Source: Anaerolineaceae bacterium (GTDB lineage Bacteria; Chloroflexota; Anaerolineae; Aggregatilineales; Phototrophicaceae). Taken from it: 64,000 nt of DNA. Below the pieces are notes generated by a model that was given only the letters and a program-made list of their open reading frames with translations, did not search any database and had not been told where the DNA came from. A program made the translations under genes and the position numbers. This document shows, piece by piece, positions 55,247 through 62,198 of this stretch (the stretch's first letter is position 1; every line of letters starts with the position of its first letter). The stretch spans positions 930,001-994,000 of the forward strand of contig JACKCF010000001.1 of NCBI GenBank assembly GCA_020634165.1. The letters are read 5' to 3'.

Positions 55247-57622
55247 CTAGCCATCCGTGACGGCTTGTTGGCCAAACTGCAACTGATTGCCATCGTAGGT
55301 AATCATGATGGTCGCGCCTGGTTGCAGATTGTTCTCAACAATCTTATTACTCAAGGGGCGTGTCAGCAGGCGTTCCACAGCCCGACGCAGCGGACGGGCA
55401 CCATTCACCGGATCGTAACTCTCGTCAATGATGTACTGACGGGCATCGTCTGTGACCTGGATCGTCAGGCGCTGCTGACGCAAGCGCAGTTGCAATTCCT
55501 TGATCTGACTATCCAGAATTTCGCCCAGCACGTCGCGCGAGAGCATACTGAACGTCACCACTTCGTCGATGCGGTTCAGGAACTCCACCCGGAAGCGCTG
55601 CTTCAGGAATGGCTCGAAGTTGGGCTCTTCATCCGGGTCGCGCCCACCGAAGCCGAGCACCTTGCTGCTCTCCTGCGTACCGACGTTGCTGGTCATGATG
55701 AACACAGCATGGCGGGCATCCACCCGACGGCCATGAGCATCACTCAGGCGGCCCTCATCGAAGATTTGCAGGAAAATATCAAACACTTCCGGCGCTGCCT
55801 TCTCGATTTCGTCCAGCAGCACCACACTGTACGGGCGCCGCCGCAGACCATCAGTTAACTGACCGCCTCGGTTGGATTCCTTATATCCGGGCGGCGAACC
55901 GATCAGCCGCGCGACAGTATGCGCATCATGGAACTCGGACATGTCCAGCCGCAGCAGGGCATCTTCACTGCCGAACATGAACTCGGCCAATGCGCGCGCC
56001 AGTTCCGTCTTGCCAACGCCGGATGTCCCCAGGAACAGGAACACGCCAATAGGACGGTTGGGATCATTCAGGCCAGCACGTGCGGTCTTGATGGCTTCTG
56101 AAACCATGTTCACAGCGCGGTCCTGCCCGATGACGCGCTCGCGGAGCGCCTCATCTAATTCCGCCAGACGCCGCTTATCATCGGTCGTCAGCTCCGTTGC
56201 CGGTATACCTGTCCACTCGGACAAAACAGCCGCAATATCAATCTCGTTGACGTCGCGACGGTTATCCTCACCATCGAGCATATCCGGATGCATTGTCTGG
56301 ATCGTGACGCGCGTGCAGGCTTCGTCCAGCAGGTCGAGCGCCTTATCTGGCAGACGACGATCCGCCAGATAGCGAACGGACATCTTTACCGATGCTTCCA
56401 GCGCACCCTGGCTGATTCTGACGTCATGGTGTTTTTCCAGCCGCTTGCGTTGTGCCTGCAAAATGACGACGGCATCGGCCTCAGTCGGCTCCTCAACATC
56501 AATCGTGCGGAAGCGCCGATCCAGCGCGGGGTCCTGGGCAATCGCCCGCCGATATTCTTCGTGGGTAGTCGCCCCAATGCACTTGATCTCGCCGCGCGCC
56601 AGTGCCGGCTTGAGAATGTTAGCCGCATCCAGATTGCTGTCGATGGTATCGCCAGCGCCCACAATCGTATGGATTTCGTCGATGAACAACAAAATATTTT
56701 CGGCGCGTTTCAGTTCTTCCACGATGCCAATCAGGCGCTCTTCAAACTGGCCGCGCAGGCTCGTACCCGCCACCAGTGTGCCGATTTCTATCTGCACAAT
56801 GCGATAATTGTGCATTGGTTCCGGGGCCGTCTTGTCATAGATGGCATAGGCCAATCCCTCGACAATCGCCGTCTTGCCGACACCAGCATCACCCAGCAGC
56901 AGCGGATTATTTTTCTTACTGCGGGCCAGCGTCCGTGCCAATGCCCGGATTTCCTTGTCACGAGCGTAAGCCGGACCAATGCGGCCATCAGCAGCCTGCG
57001 CCGTCAGATCACGACCGTAGCGATTGAGCAGGGGCGTCGGCATGATTTCAGGATCGCTTTCCATGATGCCCCTTGGCGGCACGATCAGATCATCATCAGA
57101 GAAGGGAATATTAAAATCGCTGTCATCATCCCAGTTCATATCGTCGCCCTGTAAGTCAAAGGGCATCTTGTCCTGCTGGTCGAGGATCAGCTTTTGCAGC
57201 CAGAAGTTCAGGTCAAAACCCAGGTCGATCAACTTGCGCACGGGCACCCCTTCGCCCTCTTGCAGCAAAGCCATCAACATGTGGATTTCTTCGACGGTTT
57301 CCTTGTCTTCCTGCTGTGCCAAAAAAATGGCCAGCGACAGCACGATTTCCGTGCGTGGCGTCAACGGGAGTACCTCGCCGATTCGATCTTCGGATGTACC
57401 AATCTCACGGCGAATCTCATTGCGAACGTGGCGTGGGCTGAGGTTTGCGCGCCGCAGCAGGCGGCACGTTGGCCCATCTTCAACACGTGTTGCCGCGACG
57501 AAGAGGTGCTCAACGCCGAGGTAATTATGCCCAAGTCGCCGTGCTTCTTCAGAAGCTGCACTCAGCAATTTACCGCAGCGCTCGCGTATTTCAATCTCTG
57601 GAATATCGGGTGATGGTGTCAC
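55247..57622 (-). CDS. ClpC/ClpA-like AAA+ unfoldase without M domain
   Basis: The 791 residues have a Clp N-domain repeat region (about 10-145, 'HNYLGVEHLFVAATR') and an acidic linker. D1 has Walker A 'LLGDAGVGKTAIVEGLA' and Walker B 'ILLFIDEIHTIVGAG'. It is followed directly by D2 with 'FLFLGTSGVGKTELARALAEFMFG', 'SVVLLDEIEKAAPEVF' and the C-terminal 'DPVNGARPLRRAVERLL'. The coiled-coil M domain of ClpB/ClpC is missing and no UVR motif is seen. The D2 loop reads 'KVLGFGG', equivalent to the IGF/VGF ClpP-docking loop, so partnership with ClpP is plausible. GTG start. It lies 114 bp upstream of the TPR kinase, same strand. Confidence 0.92.
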   Translation of the reverse strand: MTPSPDIPEIEIRERCGKLLSAASEEARRLGHNYLGVEHLFVAATRVEDGPTCRLLRRANLSPRHVRNEIRREIGTSEDRIGEVLPLTPRTEIVLSLAIFLAQQEDKETVEEIHMLMALLQEGEGVPVRKLIDLGFDLNFWLQKLILDQQDKMPFDLQGDDMNWDDDSDFNIPFSDDDLIVPPRGIMESDPEIMPTPLLNRYGRDLTAQAADGRIGPAYARDKEIRALARTLARSKKNNPLLLGDAGVGKTAIVEGLAYAIYDKTAPEPMHNYRIVQIEIGTLVAGTSLRGQFEERLIGIVEELKRAENILLFIDEIHTIVGAGDTIDSNLDAANILKPALARGEIKCIGATTHEEYRRAIAQDPALDRRFRTIDVEEPTEADAVVILQAQRKRLEKHHDVRISQGALEASVKMSVRYLADRRLPDKALDLLDEACTRVTIQTMHPDMLDGEDNRRDVNEIDIAAVLSEWTGIPATELTTDDKRRLAELDEALRERVIGQDRAVNMVSEAIKTARAGLNDPNRPIGVFLFLGTSGVGKTELARALAEFMFGSEDALLRLDMSEFHDAHTVARLIGSPPGYKESNRGGQLTDGLRRRPYSVVLLDEIEKAAPEVFDIFLQIFDEGRLSDAHGRRVDARHAVFIMTSNVGTQESSKVLGFGGRDPDEEPNFEPFLKQRFRVEFLNRIDEVVTFSMLSRDVLGEILDSQIKELQLRLRQQRLTIQVTDDARQYIIDESYDPVNGARPLRRAVERLLTRPLSNKIVENNLQPGATIMITYDGNQLQFGQQAVTDG

Positions 57623-57821
57623 TATATTATTGCCCGCTATCGTTTCCTATATGTACTACAGTACACCATTATACAACATCCGGTACCTCAAGCCTGCGGT
57701 CGGCCTGCAAGAATTACGGGTTTTTAAGGACTGAACCTTAAGAAACACGTGTTAATTGTCCCCAAAACCGATAATCCTGCCATGTGATGCAGCGGTGAGC
57801 ATTGACATAGCAATCATATGT

Positions 57822-57849
57822 TTGGCGTAAGAACATTCATGGTTATAAT
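57822..57849 (+). promoter_or_regulatory. Promoter candidate for the membrane kinase
   Basis: TTGGCG (57822-57827), 16-nt spacer, TATAAT (57844-57849). The -10 is perfect. It lies inside a longer possible reading frame from 57818 and so supports translation from ATG 57887. Confidence 0.55.
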
Positions 57850-57886
57850 TGCGCCTGTATTGGTGCGCACAGTTGGATTCGCTTCC

Positions 57887-60142
57887 ATGCCATTCGTTGA
57901 TCCACTTATCGGCAAAATCCTTGGCGACTATAAAATTGAAAGTGTCCTGGGAACGGGCGGGATGGCGCACGTCTATCGCGGCTATGATGCCAAGCTGGAT
58001 CGCTATGCCGCCGTTAAGGTAGTGGAACCACGTTTGATGGCCGATGACGATCAGGCCGAATACCGCCAGCGCTTCCAGAGAGAAGCCAAGGCAATCGCCA
58101 AGCTCAACCATCCCAATATCATCAGTGTGTACCAGTTTGGCGAGTACGAAGATCGTTATTACATCGCGATGGCCTATATTCAGGGCCGTAACCTGCGCCA
58201 GATTATGCGCCTGGTAGATGACGAGCCATTTACGCCTGTGCGCACGGTCCGCATCCTGGGGGATATCGCCAGCGCGCTGGACCACGCCCACGCCAACAAC
58301 ATCATTCATCGCGATGTCAAACCCTCGAATATCATCGTCACCGCCGATGATCGTGCTGTCCTGATGGACTTTGGCCTCGCTCTCAATTCGCTGGAAGGCA
58401 CCATCGGCAATACCTTTGGCAGTGTGCATTACATTGCGCCGGAACAGGCGATTTCGTCGGCACAGGCTGTTCCGCAGTCGGACCAGTATTCGCTGGCGGT
58501 TATCGCCTTTGAAATTCTGGCAGGCAAAGTGCCTTTTGACGATGCCTCCGCCATGAGTGTCGCCCTCAAGCACATCAGCGATCCGCCGCCGCCCCTGACC
58601 AGCATCGTGCCAACGGCCTCGCCTTTGGTAGAAGCCGTGCTGCTGCGTGCGCTCGATAAAGACCCGAATGAGCGTTTTGCATCCTGTATGGAATTCATTG
58701 ATGCGCTCAAATTAGCCTTTGATTTGTCGGAACCGGACCCATCTGAAAAACCCGTCCTGGCCAATGAGGATGCCGACACCGCCGTGCCGCTTGCGCCTGC
58801 CGATACCATCGCCGTACCGCCGGAGGCAACCCAGGCTGTTGCCAATTCTGCTGAGGCACGGTTTAACGGACCTCAGCCACCTGTCGAAGATGCAGTTTCA
58901 CCGATAGAAGTGCCAATCGCGGCCACCAAAACCCAGTTGGAACCACCGCTGCTGCCACCGCGTCGGCGTGGGCTTGGCTTCTGGTCCTGGGCGCTGATTG
59001 CATTGATTATTGCGGCTGTGGCGCTGGCCTTTGCCTTGATGAATGATCGCCAGAATGACCAGCGTGCGACCGAAACCGCCATCATTGTTGAAGAGACCAG
59101 CAATGCAGCGACTTCGGTTGCCTTAGTCATCGCTGAAGATACCCAGGCGGCTGAAGAAACGTTAGCGGCTATCCCGACGGATACGCCGACGTCAACGCCA
59201 ACCGATACACCAACAACCACGAAGACGCCCACACCATCGCCGACACCGTCCGACACGCCCACCAGCACGCCAACGGAAACATCATCACCCACCGATACAC
59301 CGACCGATACCCTGACGCCGACCGACACGGAAACGCCAACGCCGACCGAAACATTGACCCCCACCGATACCGACACGCCGACGGCCTCGCCAACGGCAAC
59401 CGATACACCATCGGTCACGCCAACACCGACCGAAACACCGAGCGCCACGCCAACTGCGACGGATACCGCCACATCGACACCCACGCCAACCGATACCGAT
59501 ACGCCAACGGCGACGTCAACTTACACGCCGACCAATACCGACACGCCGACGCCGACCAGCACCGATACACCCACAGCCACGCCGACGCCAACCGATACGG
59601 CCACGCCAACAGCGACCAATACGCCCTATGGGGCACCCAGCCCGACGCCGCAGCTCAACATCAGCCAGTTTGATCTGGCAGAAATTATGCTGCGCTATGA
59701 TGGCCGCACATTCGTCGTCTACAATCGCACCGCAGAATTTAACTTTGCTGTGCGTAACCTGCGCTTTGTTCTCTACGAGCCGGACCCGTTCTATGATGAT
59801 GCCGATGAAGCCCCCATCATCCAGACGATAAACTTTGCTGTAGAAGAGTTGGGGTCCCTGGCTGGGGGATTGCGTCCGGGGAACTGCTTGCAGGTCTGGA
59901 CGCTGCAATTCGTCAGCCTGCCAGGGGATGAGCCACCAGCGGATATGTGTGCAACGCGCACCTATTTCCGCCAGATTGCCGAGCCGTTCTGGATCAGCGA
60001 TCATTCAAATCGGGCTTACCTGGAAGTTCGTCTGGGGCGGGTGGATGTGCTGACGACGTGCCCGGTAATGATCCCGGATACCTTTACTGAGGTTCGCTGT
60101 CTGGTGGATTTGCCTGGGAGTCCGTCGTCCCTTAACCGCTAA
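57887..60142 (+). CDS. Membrane-spanning Ser/Thr protein kinase with Thr/Pro-rich stalk and extracellular domain
   Basis: This protein of about 751 residues has a cytoplasmic Hanks kinase (about 10-280): 'VLGTGGMAHVYRG', Lys in 'AAVKVVEP', 'IIHRDVKPSNIIV', 'LMDFGLAL' and 'GSVHYIAPEQA', with 'RFASCMEFIDAL' at its end. A juxtamembrane acidic/Pro stretch leads to one membrane helix (about 363-383, 'WSWALIALIIAAVALAFAL'). An extracellular Thr/Pro-rich stalk of about 155 residues (430-584) is followed by a beta-rich C-terminal domain of 160 residues with Cys pairs ('NCLQVW', 'MCATRTYF', 'TCPVMI', 'VRCLVDL'). PknB-type PASTA repeats are absent, so the sensed signal differs. Start 57887 is preferred over 57818 because of the internal promoter. 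Its tail overlaps the convergent ATPase gene by 11 bp. Confidence 0.9.
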   Translation: MPFVDPLIGKILGDYKIESVLGTGGMAHVYRGYDAKLDRYAAVKVVEPRLMADDDQAEYRQRFQREAKAIAKLNHPNIISVYQFGEYEDRYYIAMAYIQGRNLRQIMRLVDDEPFTPVRTVRILGDIASALDHAHANNIIHRDVKPSNIIVTADDRAVLMDFGLALNSLEGTIGNTFGSVHYIAPEQAISSAQAVPQSDQYSLAVIAFEILAGKVPFDDASAMSVALKHISDPPPPLTSIVPTASPLVEAVLLRALDKDPNERFASCMEFIDALKLAFDLSEPDPSEKPVLANEDADTAVPLAPADTIAVPPEATQAVANSAEARFNGPQPPVEDAVSPIEVPIAATKTQLEPPLLPPRRRGLGFWSWALIALIIAAVALAFALMNDRQNDQRATETAIIVEETSNAATSVALVIAEDTQAAEETLAAIPTDTPTSTPTDTPTTTKTPTPSPTPSDTPTSTPTETSSPTDTPTDTLTPTDTETPTPTETLTPTDTDTPTASPTATDTPSVTPTPTETPSATPTATDTATSTPTPTDTDTPTATSTYTPTNTDTPTPTSTDTPTATPTPTDTATPTATNTPYGAPSPTPQLNISQFDLAEIMLRYDGRTFVVYNRTAEFNFAVRNLRFVLYEPDPFYDDADEAPIIQTINFAVEELGSLAGGLRPGNCLQVWTLQFVSLPGDEPPADMCATRTYFRQIAEPFWISDHSNRAYLEVRLGRVDVLTTCPVMIPDTFTEVRCLVDLPGSPSSLNR
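59176..59640 (+). repeat. Degenerate 6-12 bp repeats coding the Thr/Pro stalk
   Basis: About 465 bp built of ACGCC, ACC and GAT units giving T-P-T-D/T-P-T-x patterns. It is coding low-complexity sequence, likely variable in length between strains and possibly O-glycosylated. Confidence 0.85.
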
Positions 60143-61400
60143 ACGTCACTGTCGGTACAAGTCCGCCGCCTGCAATGCCCGGCGCTTGACTGAGCAGCCA
60201 TAACACCACCAGGGCCACTATCGCAATCACAACCAGGGCCACGATCAATCGGCCATTCATAGCAGGAGCGCTACCATTCGATGCCTGCTTACTGACGCGC
60301 TGCCGCTGCACCTGATTGCCCTGGTTCATCAGCAGCCAGCGTCGCACCAACTCCGCCCGGAAGGCGATCTTTGAATCGCTTGTGCTGATGATTTCCCTAA
60401 ATTCCAGACTGCGCAGCGCGCTATAAATATCGGTGCTGTCCATATTCACATCGCTGTTAATGACCCAGCGTGTCACATCATCCAATGTGACGTCTGCCAG
60501 CGGATTCTGATAATGCAGTTCGGCCAGCGCCTGTAAAATATACTGCTCGTTAGGCTGCAAATCGCTCCATATTTTGGCGATATCTGCTGATGCCAATCCA
60601 AATACGCGGTCGATGATCTCGCTAATGCTGGATGTGGCATCCAGTTCGGTGGTTGCATGGGCCAGCCACAACGGATGTCCGCCCGTCGCCTGATGCAGTC
60701 GCGTCAGGTCTTTTTCACTGAAGTATGGCGCCGCTTCTTTCAACATCATGATGCTGGCATCCAGCGGCAGTGCTTGCAACCGATGAATCGCGCTCGTCTT
60801 TAGGAAGGGTTCCAGGGCCAGTAAACGGGCTTCGTCATCCGTGTGGGCGGTCACGACGATGCCGAGTTGGGGCTGTGTCATCATCAGGCTGTGCAGATAG
60901 CTGACGAAATCCTTCGGCATGTCGCCTTTTTCGATGGCATCCAGCAGCAGGTTAAAGTCATCCAGCAGCCACAGCAGGCGCCGCTGACCACGTATGACGT
61001 GCATGACTTCCGGCAGATAGTCATCGCGCAGCCACTCGCGCATGGGGATAGCATCTTCGTCCTCGTCATCGCTCAGCGCCGGAATGCGGCTCATACTGTA
61101 GTCATACTGCGAAAGGACCTGCGTCGTGCGGATGACGAAGCGTGTCAACAGTGCTTCCTCATCATCCAACACAAGGTCGGAAAGCGGCAAAAATACGCTG
61201 ATGATGGCCAGATCGACGTACATCGGCAGTTGGCGCAGCAGGGCCGTTTTGCCTGCACCATGATAGCCAATATAAGCCAGGGCATGTCGGGCTGTGGTAT
61301 CCATCATATGCTGCTGAATCTGCATATAGATGGCTTCGCGTCCGGCAATGGGAATATGGCTCAGGTCTTGAGTGTCGCTGGCGTCGCCGCCTTGCATCAT
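60132..61400 (-). CDS. STAND-like AAA ATPase with C-terminal membrane anchor
   Basis: The 422 residues include an N-terminal P-loop ATPase of the ORC/Cdc6-STAND type with 'IAGREAIYMQI', Walker A 'YIGYHGAGKTALLRQLP' and Walker B 'RLLWLLDDFNLLLDAI', then 'LGIVVTAHTD' (sensor 1). 'ATGGHPLWLAHATTEL' is the family GxP motif. A winged-helix-like segment ('YILQALAELHYQNPLADVTLDDVTRWV') follows. A basic linker leads to one membrane helix at about 388-410 ('LIVALVVIAIVALVVLWLL') and a short Gly-rich tail, so the ATPase is tail-anchored with the switch domain in the cytoplasm. The gene is convergent with the membrane kinase and overlaps it by 11 bp. A signalling or scaffold role is inferred from the neighbourhood. 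Confidence 0.83.
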   Translation of the reverse strand: MMQGGDASDTQDLSHIPIAGREAIYMQIQQHMMDTTARHALAYIGYHGAGKTALLRQLPMYVDLAIISVFLPLSDLVLDDEEALLTRFVIRTTQVLSQYDYSMSRIPALSDDEDEDAIPMREWLRDDYLPEVMHVIRGQRRLLWLLDDFNLLLDAIEKGDMPKDFVSYLHSLMMTQPQLGIVVTAHTDDEARLLALEPFLKTSAIHRLQALPLDASIMMLKEAAPYFSEKDLTRLHQATGGHPLWLAHATTELDATSSISEIIDRVFGLASADIAKIWSDLQPNEQYILQALAELHYQNPLADVTLDDVTRWVINSDVNMDSTDIYSALRSLEFREIISTSDSKIAFRAELVRRWLLMNQGNQVQRQRVSKQASNGSAPAMNGRLIVALVVIAIVALVVLWLLSQAPGIAGGGLVPTVTFSG

Positions 61401-61618
61401 TTTGGGCCGCTTTCTGTTGGCTGGTGCCTCTATCTTGCTCCTAGTTTACATGAGCTTGCCCATTACTGCCCACAAGCTGTCATGCTTTCCACTGTTAGCT
61501 GTCACGGATTCTGCGGTCTTGGCTGGTCGTAGCTGATGCCCTGACCTATAATGCCTGCGGTCTGCTGGATAACGACCAGCAGCCATTGGCAAAATCACCG
61601 ACAAGATGAGGCACCAGC

Positions 61619-62194
61619 ATGGCGTCAGAACCCACGCAGCCCTGCGCGCTTGCCCTGGTAGGCATGCCCGGCGCGGGCAAGACTTTATGTGCATTGCACC
61701 TGCAAGAACGTGGTTTTTTTCAGTTTCGATTTGGCAGTATCGTCGTCGATGAAGTGGCGCGTCGTGGCCTGCCGCTGAACCCGAACAACGAACGCATCAT
61801 CCGCGAGGAATTTCGCGCCCAGGATGGCATGGATGCCATCGCCAAGCGCGCGCTGCCGTTGCTCAAACAAGCTTTGGAAACCCACAAGTCGATCATCATC
61901 GACGGCCTTTACAGCTTTGCCGAATACAAGACGCTTAAGAAAGAACTCGGCGAGGATATGATCGTCGTCGCGATTACGGCCCCCCGTAATCAGCGCTATG
62001 CCCGTCTGGCTGAACGGCGTGAGCGTCCCCTGACCCGTGCCGAAGCTCAGGAGCGGGATTTTCGTGAGATCGAGAAGATCGAGAAGGGCGGGCCGATTGC
62101 GTTAGCTGATTACACACTGCTGAACGATAGCACGCCGGAAGACCTGCTTCAGAAGCTTGATGATTTGCTGGCTGAACTCCAGATGGAGCCATAG
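61619..62194 (+). CDS. Small P-loop nucleotide kinase-like protein (AAA_18/dephospho-CoA-kinase-like)
   Basis: The 191 residues have 'CALALVGMPGAGKTLCALHLQERGF' (Walker A of the nucleoside-kinase type), 'FRFGSIVVDEVARRGLPLNPNNERIIREEFR' and 'SIIIDGLYSFAEYKTLKKEL' (Walker-B-like Asp). A lid with 'RLAERRERPLTRAEAQERDFREIEKIEKGGPIALADYTLLND' completes the pattern. This series matches a family related to dephospho-CoA kinase and archaeal UPF0200 proteins, whose substrates are mostly unknown. GAGG lies 7 nt before ATG 61619. It precedes the secreted-protein gene by 4 bp and is probably co-transcribed with it. Confidence 0.82.
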   Translation: MASEPTQPCALALVGMPGAGKTLCALHLQERGFFQFRFGSIVVDEVARRGLPLNPNNERIIREEFRAQDGMDAIAKRALPLLKQALETHKSIIIDGLYSFAEYKTLKKELGEDMIVVAITAPRNQRYARLAERRERPLTRAEAQERDFREIEKIEKGGPIALADYTLLNDSTPEDLLQKLDDLLAELQMEP

Positions 62195-62198
62195 CCAG

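Noticed and set aside
57802..57849. TTGACA at 57802 paired with TATAAT at 57844
   Set aside because: Spacing is 36 nt. The TTGGCG at 57822 with a 16-nt spacer is the acceptable partner.
59176..59640. Repetitive DNA that might be taken for a CRISPR or satellite array
   Set aside because: In-frame Thr/Pro codons without fixed unit length or unique spacers; it encodes the kinase stalk.
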